64,000 nt of DNA from Antennarius striatus (GCF_040054535.1 NC_090796.1:16163001-16227000); one strand, 5' to 3'; positions 37,716 through 51,578 are shown, numbered from the stretch's first letter. Numbers and translations are program-made. The notes: generated by a model not told the origin, from the sequence alone.

Positions 37716-39106
37716 GTTGTGCATTAGCTTAGCATTTAGCCTCCTCCCAGCAGGCCTGTTTGTGCTGAATCAAAAACTAAGCAAATAGAGAGGGGGGGTG
37801 GGGGTGGGGGGTGTTGGACTTTAGGAAGCTGGAGCTTCTCCATCCAAGAAGTGTTTGCACTTCAAAAGCCGCGGCGGGTTTCGGACTAACAACTCCTGTC
37901 GGCGTTTGTCATCGCACAAAGCATCCACTCTCCGAAATTTAATCCACATTCGCGGCGACGTCCACAAAGCGGATGGCCGCGTCGCTCCACGGGTCCCTTG
38001 AAGTGTGAGACTTGAAGGTAGAGTGGTTCTTTTGAAGGCAGGTAGAAGGCGTGGCGGGGGTGGGGGTGGGGGTGGGGGTGGGCTGAGAGGCGCTGGGGAG
38101 GGCATGTCCAAACAGACTCCAGGCCCTGAGTGATGGGGACACGGGAAACGGTAACAGGAAACCCGGCCTCGCTCTGGTGTCAACACCGTCATGTGAGTCA
38201 CAGCTGTCTGTGGGGAGGGGGGGGGGGGGGCACAATGGGGAACGACTCGACAGGTTTGATCGGCAGATGCAGAGGGGGGCGTGGGTGGGGGGATCTTTTA
38301 ACTTCTAACGTTTTATCGGCCGGGCCTCTCACTGGCGTCACGCAAAGGTCATCTCTAAGACATTTCAATAATGATGCATGATGGGATAAATGATCGGATC
38401 ATTTAAAGATGACTCAGCTGACGGCGGTTAATGTCATGTTTAATGATTTGGAACGAATCAGCAAAAAAAATTTTTGAGGCGTTGTGAACATTTGTAACGC
38501 ATTGGATCAGAGGTAAAAACATTTAACGTCATCAAAATTCTTTACAATATATAATATATCTAAAAAAAAAGAAAAAAGAAAGAAGATGAAATGACGTCAT
38601 GTGCCGTGTAATGGTTTACAAGAATATTAAAGTGACAGGTTTGAACTTTAATCCGCGTTTAGACTGTAAATGTTATTTGCATTTACATCAGTCCGTCGAT
38701 AGGGGGCAGCAGAAACGAACGAACCCGTTTGTGAATCCATTCACGACTTTCTTGTTCACTTTGTGCTTATTTATCAACATCAAGTGTCAGGAAAGAGTTG
38801 ATTTAGTTTCACTAAAAAGAAGCACGACCTTAAAATGAAGTGTTCACCTGCTTTTGTGTGGCGTTGTGCGTCATTCCAGACGCATTTGATTTACGGTGAG
38901 GCACGTGTCAGTGTGTAAATAATTGATCAGCTCGATGCTAAAGCAGGAAGTCTTAAAAGTGAACTGACTTTTTAAAACATGGATAATAAAAGTGTTGTTC
39001 TTAATGCGCATAAATTAAAAACACCATCCTGTGAAAGTGCATTTAAAGGATTGTCCGCACATCTACCAGTCCGTGAAAACGCACAAACGGGTCCCCCCCC
39101 CCCCCC

Positions 39107-39974
39107 TTAATACATCATGATCTCCTTGGGCGCGTCCTCCGTGGGCCTCTGCTGCTCCCTCCTGTGCGTGTAGGCTGCGTGGTCATACATGTAGATCACC
39201 AGGATGGCGAGCAGAGAGCAGGCCGCGTACGGTATGACCAGGTAGAACCCCAGCAGCATCTGGGAGGACGCGTCCCGCAGCTCCACGTCGCTCGTCCCCG
39301 CCACGCTCCACACCAGCTGCTTGGTCATGTCGGTGAAGCTGACGTTCAGGACGAACACGATCATCGCCACGACGGACAGGCAGGCTGGAGGAGAGAGAGA
39401 GAGAGCGCCGTTACGCAGTGTTACACAGCGGAAACCCCGGAACGCGCGTTAGCGTCGCCTACCGCTGATCGAGCTGGACACGTAGACCCCCTGGGGCCCC
39501 ACGCAGGTCTGGTAAGGGTTGGAGACGCTGTTGTAGAGGGAGATGAGGATGCTGGAAGCGGAAAAGACGAGGGACACAACCAGGAAGCACACAACCAGAC
39601 CGTGGAGCACACACGGGGTGAGGGCGCCGAGCAGCGCCGGGATCACTGCGGGCGACAGAGGGCGTTTAGGAGTCACATCCGGTCTGGACCCGGTGTGGGG
39701 TGGTCCCAGGTCCCTGAGAGGGTTCCTTTGAGAGGAACTCACCTTGAAACTGGCTGGTACCTCCGAATGGGGGGCAGACGTCTCTCTTTAAGATCCCGTC
39801 AAAAAGCTCCAACGTGACCTCAGCTGACCCTTCGACGGAACCGTTCACACTTCCAGCACAACCCATGGTGGTGGCGGACCACTCCCGGGTCATGCCGAAC
39901 CCCAGCACCACCACGGCGATGCAGGTGGCCAGCGCGCTGGAGAGGAAGTGGAGGGTCTTCTTCCTGGAGGGCAT
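39107..39974 (-). CDS. clrn3: Clarin 3, four-pass membrane protein
   Basis: Clarins are tetraspan-like membrane proteins; the role of CLRN3 is poorly defined. Minus-strand exons in coding order: 39974-39743, 39645-39463, 39384-39107 (stop TAA), with GT-AG introns of 97 and 78 bp and consistent phase. Total 230 residues, close to the mammalian length. It starts MPSRKKTLHFLSSALATC, with TM1 about 8-27. An extracellular loop has an NGS glycosylation site (CAGSVNGSVEG). TM2 runs about 80-107 (PALLGALTPCVLHGLVVC onward), then the clarin signature YNSVSNPYQTCVGPQGVY, TM3 (ACLSVVAMIVFVLNVSF), TM4 (LLGFYLVIPYAACSLLAILV) and a charged tail ending PKEIMMY. An in-frame ATG lies 99 bp upstream at 40073, but the MPSRKKTL start matches the family. 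Confidence 0.93.
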
Positions 39975-40780
39975 TTCCTCAGAGTTCCAGCTGAACCAGA
40001 CGAGGTGAGATCCTCCGGCGGGGCGTCGGAGCAGGTCGGGCTCCTCTGGACAGTCGCTGTGTGTGAGATACACCCTCCTGGGTGGACCGGCGGTCCGTCA
40101 TAAAACCTCCAGATTACAGCGGTGACCTTTGGTTTGAAGAGACCAGCTGGTTGTCATGGTGAGGAGCCAGATCAACACCTGAGGGAACCTCCTCCACCGG
40201 GACTCAAAGTCTGTTCTTCTCATCATGGAGCCGTAAAACACGCAGAAGTTTAATGATTGACTCTCGGAACACAAAACTTACTGGAATTAGAACCAACGAG
40301 GCACTAAAACCATCAACGACGTCATTTCATTGGATGAGAGAGTTCACCGATAAAACCGACGTCACGCCTGTGAGGGCGAATCGGGATCATAAAGAGAAAC
40401 CAGTCAAACGATAAAATGTGTTATGAGAATGAAGTGACAATATTGGGATTTAAAATATGAATAAAAGCCCCCGAAAGAAGAAATATAACCTGAGAATAGT
40501 ACTTTTAAGAAGACAAATAGAATTAATTTAATAGAGAAATTTTTCTCTGCTACTCGTCCTCCTATCAGTTTTTCTTTCCATAAATTTACGGTTTTATTCT
40601 TTAAATGCGGTCATAAAAAAAACTCCACCTCTGGATCCACTCCAATATTTAATTTAATTTATTTATTTTATTTTTATTTTATTGCCCTGTTCTCACGATA
40701 AACTTGTTGAATCTCTTTTATCTGGATTTTATTATTTTAATCTCCAAAACGACATATAATGACGTCTTTCCACCGGCGTC
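39975..40780. other. Region upstream of clrn3 and ptprea
   Basis: About 800 bp separates the clrn3 start codon from the CpG-rich putative ptprea first exon. The two genes point away from each other, so this interval can hold both promoters. The centre (40430-40740) is AT-rich and repeat-free. No coding exon was found. Confidence 0.5.
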
Positions 40781-40999
40781 TCTGTGGTTCTCCGTGCGTA
40801 ATTGCGGTGCGTGGCCAGACGGTGGCGCCCTCTCCCCGCCTAACGGGCAGCGGTCTCGGCGCGCTCGGCTGCCGGCGGCTGTGTTGTGTTGGAGTAAACA
40901 CAAACTCCTCCTTCCCGGTGACAGGCGGCAGCGCCAAAGCATCGCCTCGCCTTTTCCAAGACAATCTGCGCTCTGGAATGTAACACCGACGCCGAGCAG
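40780..40999 (+). other. ptprea: Putative non-coding first exon and CpG-rich promoter of ptprea
   Basis: A CpG-dense 200-bp stretch ends in a strong donor, GCCGAGCAG followed by GTGAGTGTTCC (exon end 40999). It would join the acceptor TTTTCCCGCAG ending at 62676, directly in front of the ptprea ATG. That fits a 5' UTR exon and a first intron of about 21.7 kb. There is no transcript evidence. An unrelated upstream non-coding transcript is the alternative. Confidence 0.45.
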
Positions 41000-43092
41000 G
41001 TGAGTGTTCCGTTCCCTTCCGCTCCATCACGCCGCGTTTTACACTCTGACACTCCTCTGACGCGTGGGAAACGTCAAAAAATAAATAAAAATGATTTGAC
41101 GGGCTGCGCCGTGGTGCTACCTGGCCGTTACGCGCAGCGGACGCGGCAGGATTTTTCACGTGATCCGTCCACTGGCGGTGTGACGCGGCGTCCGCGCCTT
41201 TCCGTAGATGTTTATCGTCATTTTACATTCCTCAACCCCCCCCCTACCCCGTTTTGACAACCCGGTGCGTCCATGTGGGGTTCGTGGACCGGGCGCTTTG
41301 GAGTTGCTGTCCGGTTTTCATGTCCCTGCTCCCCCCCTCCCCGGTTGATCTGCTCCGTTTGTGTTGGATTCATCACGATGGACGCGGTGATCATCTCCAT
41401 CCACGCAGGTGGCGTCTTTACTTCTAAGTGACGTCCAGGTGTCTCCACATCCACAACTCTGATTGGTTTCTAAGTAGTTTTATTTTGTTGGATGTGAGGA
41501 AAGAAGAAGGTTCTTCCTCCAGGAGGTCAGGAGGTCAGCAGACGGACGCTGGGAGATGAAGATGAGCGATGAAGGGTGGCATCAACCCTGATATGAGTGA
41601 AAAGGAGACATCTGACCCCGTCTGAGGGGGTCAGATAAGAAGTTGCACACACGTGTTGCATGTGGCGGCCCCCATTCGCCTCCAGCATGGTCATCCTCAG
41701 GATGACACAAACGGCTGCACATCATCTGCAAACATGGTTTTTTGATCGACGGCATCTGAGGCGCTCAGCGGGTTTTTAACTTGCAGCTGATATTTTCTTC
41801 CCGTTTTCTCGCTTCCAAGACGTTTTTTTGGGTCACCGCCACCGCCGCCGCTCTCACTCGCTGTGTTCTCCGCCAGGCTGCAGCGGCACGACGTGGAGGA
41901 CCCAACTACGTCTGAAGATGGTCCGTTCTGCCTCCAACGGTAGCTCCAGAATGACTTTGAGCTCCTCATTTCTTTGTAATGGAAGAAGGCGTGTTTGTGC
42001 TTGCGGGCGACGCCACAGAATGCAAACCCTGGAGGGCCCGGCTTTGGATTTTTGGCAGCGATCTCAGATGATTCAGTCGTGATGCAACATCTTCTGTGGG
42101 GTGGGGTGAAAATGCGTCCCTCTTTTTGAGCTCTTTTTGGAGCTTCAGAGTCAGGTGGGACCTCAGCGCCGCCGTCAGAGGAGCGACTTCTGAACGCCGC
42201 TGCCAGGGCAGCTGGACAAACTGCTAGCCGGAGCCATCCCTCTTATTAAAACACACACACACACACACACACTCATGATGGATGTGTGTACAAACCGAAG
42301 CCATGCAGGTGTGTGTGTGTGTGTGTGTGTGTCCACCGTCTGTCGGGTTCGGCCTGAAGCAGCTGGACGGAGATCAAGGTTGTTCCCGTTTGCATGTGTC
42401 AGAATTAACCCCCGCCATCTGGTCCAGCACACGAGGCGCTGGGGGAGAGTTCATCTTTTGAGGAGGAAGTGGAATTAAATCGATAATTGTGACCAAAGGA
42501 GCGGCAGATCCAGATCAAATCCAGATCTTCTTCTCCTTCCTGGACCAGACCAGGTGGATATCTGAGGGTTTGGCTCCACATGAACGTTCAAGAAAGCCTC
42601 ACCTGCCTACAGGCGGAAGCGGTTTTTTTTGGAGGAACTATTTTCTCTCCGTATCACGGTGCAGGAAGAGTTAACCGGCTAACAGCTCAGCCATTCTGAG
42701 CGTTCATGAAGATAAATAACATTTTTATTTTGCAATGAATTGTCCCTTTAGAGGTAAATCTGCCTGTTTTGACTATTTCAGATTAAAAGTCTTTACATGT
42801 CAAAGCAGCGTGGACTTTTATTGTGAAGGGTCCTTGCATAATCATCTTCATTTTTTTTTAATCTTCACACCTCCTCAGGGGATTCCAAACCAACTTTCTG
42901 ACTTAAATAGGAGAATACACCCCTGGGGGGGGGGGGGGGAAGCTGGGTTTTATTCCCTCCCCCCAGGCGAGTCATCGTTTCTCTACTGACTTCCTGTCGG
43001 TCGCTACACGGAGAAACTCCACAAAAGCTCTTAAAAAGGAAGATTGAGCTGCCGTGACCTCGCAGTTGTTTTACGAGTCTCTGAAGGCGTGT

Positions 43093-43095
<3 letters not shown>

Positions 43096-43129
<34 letters not shown>
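43096..43129 (+). repeat. (TG)n microsatellite
   Basis: About 17 perfect units in the ptprea interval. Confidence 0.95.
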
Positions 43130-43131
<2 letters not shown>

Positions 43132-43455
43132 CAGCTTGTAGAAGGCGAATAAAAGGCAGCCAAACAATCACATCCCAACGCATGCGTGCTGCCTTCAGGG
43201 ACAGCGTGTTGTAATTTTACAGCGTGATTTTTAATTCCAAATGTGGCAACTGAAGTTGGCGTAGAGGAGGAGATTAAATCCCTGCACTGACGCGACCTGA
43301 TTTAACATCTCCAGCAATGTTTCGCTCCACTTTATATATTTAGCTGAAAAGGGGGGGGGGGAAACAAATATTCCTTTTTGTGCAGGAAACAATGGAGGCG
43401 AGGCTGGAAACAGGCCTGGAAGAGAAACATCCAGGATTTCCTTGAAAGCTGGTTT

Positions 43456-43456
43456 T

Positions 43457-43488
<32 letters not shown>
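43456..43488 (+). repeat. (TTG)n microsatellite
   Basis: About 11 units. The reverse strand gives poly-Asn, poly-Gln or poly-Thr open frames that are not genes. Confidence 0.93.
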
Positions 43489-43489
<1 letters not shown>

Positions 43490-46390
43490 GCTCGCCATCC
43501 TTCTCGTACGCACTTGGAGGCGGCGCCGCCCACACATTCCTAGATAGCGGGATGTTTGCGATGCCATCTTGAAATCAAAAGATGATGCAATTAGTGCGAA
43601 AAGCCAGGCTGGGTAATGTGGATTAAAAAAAAAAAAAATAAATAAAAAATCACGTCTTATTTCAACATTTTAAAAAAAACTGAGGATCATCGTTAAAAGA
43701 TGTTCTGGAACTCGGCCTTTTGGGATGAAAAGTTTTGAGCTTCGAATGAAAGAGAGACGGAGGAGATAACGGACAGGCTGTGACGCTACAAAGGCTGTTG
43801 ACATAGAGGAGTACGTCGTAACGAATAATGGATGCTTACCAGAGTCCCTGTTTCCTATTCATTCTTTCAAGGCTGCCGCTGTGTGATCATCATGTCTTTT
43901 TACCTGCGGAGTTTTTCCACCAGCTCTGATGCACATTTTTTCACACCTGCCGGTTGAAGAGGACGCCGTTATCTCGTCTCACGCTTGTGTGTCAGCAGAA
44001 CCGTTTCTACGCGCCGAGGCGTTTATTTTTAGATTCACCCACCGACAAAAAGTTTTGTAATGTGAATTCTGCAGGAATCGCTTCCTGCAGGTGGAAGGAG
44101 GTCAAATTTTTGATGCAAAAAATCGTCGCCAAGTTTTAGCATGCTAACATGCTAATCAACGATGGGGACAGTTTGAAGCATGCATGCATGCATTCATTCA
44201 TTCATTCATTCATTCATTCATCTTCTTAGCCGCTTTTTCTGCTTTTGCAGATTTTGCGGGTGAGAGGCAGGGTTCACCTCGGGCGTGGCGCCGGAGGACT
44301 GAAGAGCAGTGGAAGCTTTTTGTAGTTCTCAGTCAGTTTTTAGGCACTTTTGTAGTTCCTACTTCAGGGGAGGTACTTCCTGGTTTAACTGTGCAATGAT
44401 TGGTTCTCGTGTTAGCAGGCGTTGATTGGCTGTTATCGTCAAAGAAGAAAAAAAAAAAGCTCGTAAGCACCTTGAATTGAAAAAAAGGTAAGCTGTTGTT
44501 GTGTGTTGTTTAGAGGTGATGTTGCCATAGCAACCTCTGGCCGGCTTACACGACTTTAGTCTGTTTTTGCTCGATAAATCCAAAGCAAAGGTTCTAAAAA
44601 GCACGCGTGTTCAGGATCACGCCTGTCTGATGAATTTAATCATGAATCAGAATGATTAATAAAATCATTATGATCCCGTGTATCAACCCCCCCCCCCCAA
44701 GAAAACCATGTGATTCATCAGATTACGGTCCTCCAACATGTAATAGAGACACTTCTCCCTGTTTCGAGTGTCATCACGTATGATCAATGGTCGTGACGGA
44801 GGAGGCCGCGTCGACTCGTCGCTGTAAGACGATCCTCGTCTTCGTCACGCTGACCTTCAGCCGTGGAGATGTCATCTGGTCCCACTTTGCTGCAGCGGCG
44901 CGTCACGTGTGAAATAACCGCCGGCGTACACGCTTTCTCTTCATGCTACGGTGATCTAAACGTGTGTGTTTTCACACACAACACTCACCAAAAGCCTGTT
45001 TGTGCTCGTCCACATCCACACCATCCCCTCACAATGATGGGATGTTTCTGCAGCATAATTACAGTCGGCTTTGATGCCAGCAGAGATTCAGGCGCGAGCA
45101 GCGATTTGGTGCTTTTATGGAACTGAGAGCTCGTAATTGGACACCACTGTCATACATGTGAGGCTCATTATTTAAAATTCTTATTCTGCCAAAAAAAAAA
45201 TCCTCTTTCATCTTTGGTTTCATCATAATTAGCAGGTTATATACGGTTTTTTTCACGCAAATTTTGTCGTTATTGTCCTTGATTTCGATTTTTCTCGTCG
45301 CCAGTGACAAATTCTTATTATGCTTTTTAGGCTGTTTAATTATATGCAAAATTATGCGTTATTTATTTACAAATATTTACATATTGCTAGTATAATAGCG
45401 CAGATTGACATCAGTTTGGTAGCTAACCCAGCCTGATTATTATTTGTCGTCTTGATTTTTTTGTGATGTACGAGATGACCGAGCTAGACGACGCTAGCGG
45501 CCTTGCTTCATTACAAATGTCCGGCTCCGCCTTCTTCATGTCACATTGCATTGTGGGATGTTTGTGCGTTGGATAATTAAGAGCTGCTGTCGGAACAGAG
45601 AAAAAGAGCGTTTTCTGTGCTTTTCCTCGAAAACTGTGACGGGAAAGATAATGAGATTATAGATCACGGTCCTGACGATGAAGATGTGTCCCCAGGCCTT
45701 CCTCCTCCTCCTCTTCCTCCTTCTCGTAGGCCCGTCGCTGCACAGGAGCATGATGGGATTGCACTTTTCAAATGGACGACTGACGTCTGACATGAGAGAA
45801 AAATCCAAACAGCCCCTCACCCACGCCCCTCTGTTTGCCCCCCGGAGAGGGGGTTCAACGAAGAGACAGGAAAGGGTTTGATCATCAGATCTTCCCTGGG
45901 GAGGGAAAACGCCTCGCTCAGGCACGCCCTCGTTTGCCGCCTTTTTTTAAATTTATTTATTTTACGAGCGTCTGGGTTGGATTTGAGATGCGACAGCCGG
46001 CTGCGGATTCTTGCCTCCAAACGGGACGGATTTGTGTCTCCGTGGAGTTTATTAGTTTTTTTTTTTTTTTTTTTAGCATCAGATTGGGGGGGGGGATGTT
46101 GGCTCTGTTGGGTCCTGTGAGGGGGGGGGGGCTGCCCTACTTGGCAGGACTACAACAGGAAATAAAAAGATTTGTCCTGCAATCCATTCACAACTGTACC
46201 TTCACAAAAGGTGGTGCAGCATCCCCCTCCTCTAGACCTGTGATTGGTTATTATGGGGGGTGGGGGGGGGTGGATGTAGAAGATAAACATGGTTGAGTAA
46301 AAAAAAGGTGGTGGGGGTAGATTTCACTTTAAACCACAACCAAAGCTCAACCGGGTGATGAAACAGGGATCTAACAGTTATAACCCCCCC

Positions 46391-46414
46391 ACCACCACCA
46401 CCACCACCACCACC
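46391..46414 (+). repeat. (ACC)n microsatellite
   Basis: Eight perfect units following a C-run. Confidence 0.9.
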
Positions 46415-47309
46415 ATTGATGAAGAGAGATTTTATTAGCATGTGTTCAATTAGGCCTCCTTTAGATCCTGCTGGATTATATAAGGAAGGGGATGGGGGGG
46501 GGGGGGCAGCGTGAGTCCGTCTGGGTTTGGGTTCAGAACGACTTTTATCAAACAAAAAATGATGCTGGAAATTTTGAGTAATTTTTCCCTAAACGAGGAT
46601 AATTTTTTAAGGGAATGTCCCATTTTTTAAAGCAGCAAATGAACAAATATCCCAGTTCCACGCCTCCGCTGCGTTTTCATTTGTAACCCCCCCCCCCTCC
46701 CCGAAAGAAAAGCAATCTAATCTTAAACTAATCTCCTTGCCGGATGTCAAAAAAGGTAAATAGGCCATTTATTTATTTGTGAGAACTGCGCTGAGGTGGG
46801 CGTCGTGCGAAGCGTTTGCTTCTGTCTGATGTGTTCCCCTGCAGGGGTCGGACTCGTTTGCTGTTTGTCGCGTCAGACATGAAACATAAAGTCATTAATT
46901 TAACATCAGATCTGGTTTAATACACTACCGTCTGTCTCCTGAGGACCTCGTCTGGGTCTTATCGGTGAGATCCAACATGTCAGGCGATGAATTTTTTTGA
47001 CCTTTGGACCCCCATCGGATTGGAATTGACTTTTCTTTTTTTTTTTTCCATCCTATTTTCTTGACATTAACTTGGCGACAAATCCAAATCCAGGCGAAAC
47101 GGCGCCGTCTCCACCAAGAGCGAGCATCGACTTGAGATCAACCAAACGCGTCCCTTTTTTTCATGCTTTTCTATCATCTCTTGATTTATTTGTACGAACA
47201 AAAAAACTCTTTTCTTCGTCTTTTCTTTTCCTCTTTTCTCCGTCACGTTCTTGGGGTCCATAGTGAATACTCTAAAAGTTGATATATTTACGTAAAACTA
47301 TCAGAACAC

Positions 47310-47588
47310 CTCATGGGTCGAGGGCCGAATGTCGAGGACGCTGCATAGACACCTATCTAGCTACACATAGAGGTCCCTCTTAGCCAATGGGATGCCAGGA
47401 TGCTAGGTAACAGCCAATGGCGGAGCAGCTATAAGAATGTTGCGTTCAGGAACCTGTGGGAGCTGCTAGTATCAGCCCATACTGTATATTTATCTTTCGT
47501 AACTCCAAATTTCTTTCATAACCAGAGGCAATATTTCCCTGTTGAGGCGCTTCATATGTAGAGACATTCGTAAGTAGAGGTACCACTG
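47310..47588. mobile_element. Mariner-type element remnant
   Basis: The right end TTCGTAAGTAGAGGTACCAC then TG, followed by TA, is the same terminal repeat as the MITE at 32758-32954. Inside is the segment GCCAATGGGATGCCAGGATG and CTATAAGAATGTTGCGTTCA, recalled as common inside fish mariner-type repeats. The left terminal repeat was not found, so the left border is approximate. Confidence 0.6.
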
Positions 47589-47930
47589 TAGTCATCGGCG
47601 TAGCGCCGACGTCGCTCGCAGTTTACGCCTCGTCATCAAATCTGCGTGTAATAATGTTCGTTAGAGTCGACCCGATCAGCCTCAGTAATTGCTTTTAAAT
47701 TTCTCCCTCTAATATGACTGGAATTGAATTCGATGCAGGTGTCTAGAAGAGTCTCGTTACGGGGGACAGTAGTGGGCCTCATCGCGGCGAGCCGTGTTTT
47801 GTTCGGGTTGTGGCGCTCTGAGTCAGCTGATTGGCAGCTCCTCTGATGTCATTTGTTTTCCTGGGGCGGGGGCAGGTCACACTAGCCCATCTGAATCCTC
47901 CTTCCTCCCTTCGGCCTCTCAGTAACCTCC

Positions 47931-47951
47931 TCTCTCTCTCTCTCTCTCTCT
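47931..47951 (+). repeat. (TC)n microsatellite
   Basis: About ten units of TC. Confidence 0.85.
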
Positions 47952-50900
47952 GTCTTTTTTCTCCGTTCAAAATAACAATAACTTTATTTATCTTGAACGC
48001 GGGGGAGGGGGGGTAACTCCAGCCAAACCCCAGATATGAAGAGTATCGGTTTCTTTAATCTTGTGAAATGAAATGTTAATGCCTGGAATAATACTCCTCT
48101 CTGCTGTTTGTATTCCGTTTGAAGCCACAAGAAAGGGAAACGATGTCGGCGACGGAGCTTTCTCTAAAAATAGCAGAGACTGCAGGAGACCATCGTTCCA
48201 GTTAGCGTTCCTCGGCTCTTGCCTTGAAGTTGTTACCGAACCTTTTCGTCATTTTGAGCTTTTAAATAAAGCTTCAAATTTTGGTGGAATCTGAAATCTG
48301 CAGAAGTTCCCTAACACGGAGGAACCGTCGATGCTTCTCTGCTTCCTCACAGGACCCATATCATCATTAAATATCTTTAAAAGGTCATTTCTCAACATTT
48401 AACTCCACTAAAAAGGCTAATTTTGAGTTGTTGGGGTTATAATCTGCCAAATCCAGTCTGGTTCTGGTTCTTCTTGTCTAATCCTGTTGGGAGTGAGTCG
48501 TCCTTTGTTACCGTGCGGCGCTGTCGGGTCTGGAACAACAATACGGGCATTGTCTTTCCTCGCTGCAGCTGGGTTTGGGGTAATCTGTGGCGGCGGCGCT
48601 GCCTCAGGATTGCTCTAATCCCGATTCAGTATTAATGACAGTCTAATCCGCCCAGTTCTGACCCTCTGCTGAGGCTGACATGGCATCTCTGTTGGTGTAA
48701 TCCCACAGATTCTAAAGGGACGCGTCATGAGGGGATGCGCTATCCTCTTCACATTTGGGATGCAGGGATGGGTTTGAAACAGCTTATTGTGCATTTGTTC
48801 CCACACCCCCCCCCCAATACGGAGCAGGAGGGCGGGGGTTGAACGGGTGAAACCCCTGCTGGTGGTGTTCCTTCTGCCCTCTGTCACGAAGCAATGCTGG
48901 ACTAGACGAGGACGTGTGTGTGTGTGTGTGTGTGAAATCCATCACACAGCTGCTGGCTTGGCATAAAGATCAGTAACCCCCCCCACCCACCCCCTCCAGA
49001 TAACCTCCCCCACCCAGATCCCCTCCTCCACCACCTTATCTCAACTCCTCAGAGCGCTCCATAGGGGGGGCTTTGGTTTTCATCTCTCCAATGAAGCGGT
49101 GACAGGTAGCAACGGCAGAAAGAGATAGCCACTGGCTAGGCTAGGCTAGGCTAGAGCTAGCACACGGAAATGAAGCAAATATTTTCAGATTGTTTTGCAC
49201 GTTCAAAACGTTTCGGTGCCATGAAGGATGAGGTCATCACTGATATTTACCGGCGTGATTTACAGACGTAGACGTTCCGGATCACAGGTGAACTCGGAAA
49301 TGTCGCCCCGCTTGACGAGATTTTAACGGTCTGTCACGGTTTTATGGTTACGACAACAAGCGTGACATTTAATTTCCACGTTCAAAACCAGTCCTGCAGC
49401 TTTTTTTTTTTTTACTTTTAATCTGTTTGTCCCGCACTGCGCCGGAGATGAAGGTACACAGTAAACTATCAAGAAGCGTCATTCTGACAAATCAATGTCC
49501 TGGAAATCAGTCTAATGGGCTGAATTTATGGCCTCAATATAACGCCGATGCCTTTTAAAGACGTAACGTTATCTCGGATCAGCGGGTCTTGGGGTTTGTG
49601 TATGCAGGAAATCGATGGCGTCGCTGCTGGAGCGCGATTCGCCATCCATCAGACCGATGGCTGACCGCGAGCACATCCCATAAATGATGCAGAACGGTCA
49701 GTTTCCCGTGACCTGTTAAAGATCCGGTCCTCTCCGGTTCGCTGTGACGACAAAGAAACAGGTTAAAAAAGAGCCTCTGGTTTATGTTATCCTAACTTCA
49801 GCAAGCGATTAAGCCTGACTTGAGTCTGGAATGCACGGAGATGTAATTCCATCGTAACTTTCTATTTCCGCATTATTAAATCTTGCAGTCAGGGCATTTC
49901 CCGCCAGTCGGGCAAATCCGATCCATTTGTCCTTGGACCTCGCGGCCCCTCAGCGTGTTTCACGTTACACATCAGACAATTACGCATCCGAATATTTACA
50001 CAACTGCTTCCTGGAACAAGGGTGGGGTGGAGGAAGCTTCCCTCCATCTGATAACTACATGACCGTATTTACTTTCATGTGTTCTGGAGACGAAAAGAAC
50101 CTCTGATTGTGGTTTTGAGAGTTTGGGACGTTCCCGTGTTTCCTGCGAGGTCACATTTTGTCGGCTTTCTGTGATGTAATACCTTCAAATTGAACGTGAA
50201 TGATTAGAACCTGCAAAGCAATCCATCCGAAGCGGTTTTCAGCTGCAGGTGGCTGAACGTTCCCACTTCCTGCTTGGGCATCAATCACTGAAAGGCATGC
50301 GTTGTGTTTTTTTTGTGTTGACTGATGGATTAGATGTGTAATAATTCCGTTTCCTGTCGCTCCATCCATCCATCGGCCCTCTTCTTGCCTCCCGTGGGTC
50401 AGTTTTCCCAACAAAAGCCACCGGCGAACTTTTAATCCCCGACTTCCAGTTGGTGTCGTGGGTCAAAATCGTCCATGACCTGTATTTATTTCGGCGTTTG
50501 TTACGGAACAAATCGTTTTTACAGAATCAATGCTAATACTGGGCTTACGGGTGTCACACCCACAGCAAATGTTCTAGGTCATCGCTGACAAACGGAGCCA
50601 TTTCCTCCTCTCTAATCTGGCTTAAAGCGCCTCAAACTGAGCCGCCGTTGAGCAAAAACGGGCGACATCTCCATTCAGCGGAGGGACAGGAAGGCAAGCT
50701 GTACCCTCTCCCTTTTTTTAGTTCTCACAGTCGGGTTCTTTCTTTGCCCCCCCCCCGTTTGGCTGTGAACCACGACTCGCACACAGGATGTGAGCTCAAC
50801 TGTTTCTCTTCCTGCTTCTGAATCAGCTTCGTACAATCACAGTGACGCTAAAAAAGAGCCGAAGACGTCGCATTCGTGGACCGGAGGGATGGTAACCTCC

Positions 50901-51578
50901 TCAACAGGAGACCAACTTAATTTAATCATCATCCACCAACTTAAATTGCCGGATTGACGGCCGACCTTGTAAAGTTGATTAAAAACCAGCCGATCCTGAC
51001 AGAGTTGTGGCGTCTCACACACGTTTGTGCTCGCGTTCCTTTCTTTTTGGCAGATCCTTTTGAAAATGCCGAGGCGTTCACGGCGGGAAAAACGTCTCCG
51101 CTCCCAGACGAGCTTCTCCAGGCAGACGAGACGCGTAGCCTCGGGCGGTAGCAGCATTAGCACACAGACATATTCAGGGTGTGTGTGTGTTTTCCATGTG
51201 TCTTTTTGCGTCTCGGTGTGTGGCGTTCAACCCCACCCCCCCAGTCGTTCTGGGTCATGAATATTTACCTGCTGGGGTTCAAGGAGTTAAAGGTTCGCAG
51301 GGAATCTTCAGCTGGGGACTTGTTTGATCCGAGCCCCCGGTAACCCGCGCCTGGGAATGGAAGCATTGGTTAAAGATGTGAGAGGAAGAACGGGAGGGCG
51401 GGGAGAGAAAGGCATTATGGGATAGAAAAGTCATTGTATCGTTGTGACGCAGAGGTTCTGAATCGGAAATTAATTATTCTTTCACGCATTTTGTTCAATG
51501 AAATGTTCGACAAATGTCAGTTCAGAAGTGATGATAAAGTTTTGTTAATAGTTCTCTAATTAACTGGCCTGCAGAACC

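Larger units (their letters stand above)
23621..39106. other. foxi2-clrn3 intergenic region, no gene recognised
   Basis: About 15.5 kb without a supportable coding exon. It contains three hAT-like copies (26.6, 31.4, 37.4 kb), a mariner-type MITE (32758-32954), a GGAT-linked minisatellite (29.8-30.2 kb), microsatellites, and dozens of C or G runs of 8-20 bases. Several 200-400-bp blocks are unusually complex and repeat-free (24540-24910, 25205-25480, 26090-26340, 30400-30725), and are listed separately as candidate conserved elements. Confidence 0.7.

Noticed and set aside
39975..40073. Upstream in-frame ATG that would add 33 residues to clrn3
   Set aside because: The extension (MYLTHSDCPEEP...) has no clarin counterpart, while MPSRKKTLHFLSS aligns with the known family start immediately before TM1.
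45536..46296. Open frames of 129 and 153 codons on opposite strands
   Set aside because: No family resemblance, interrupted by poly-T and poly-G runs, and overlapping in antisense. These are likely chance frames.
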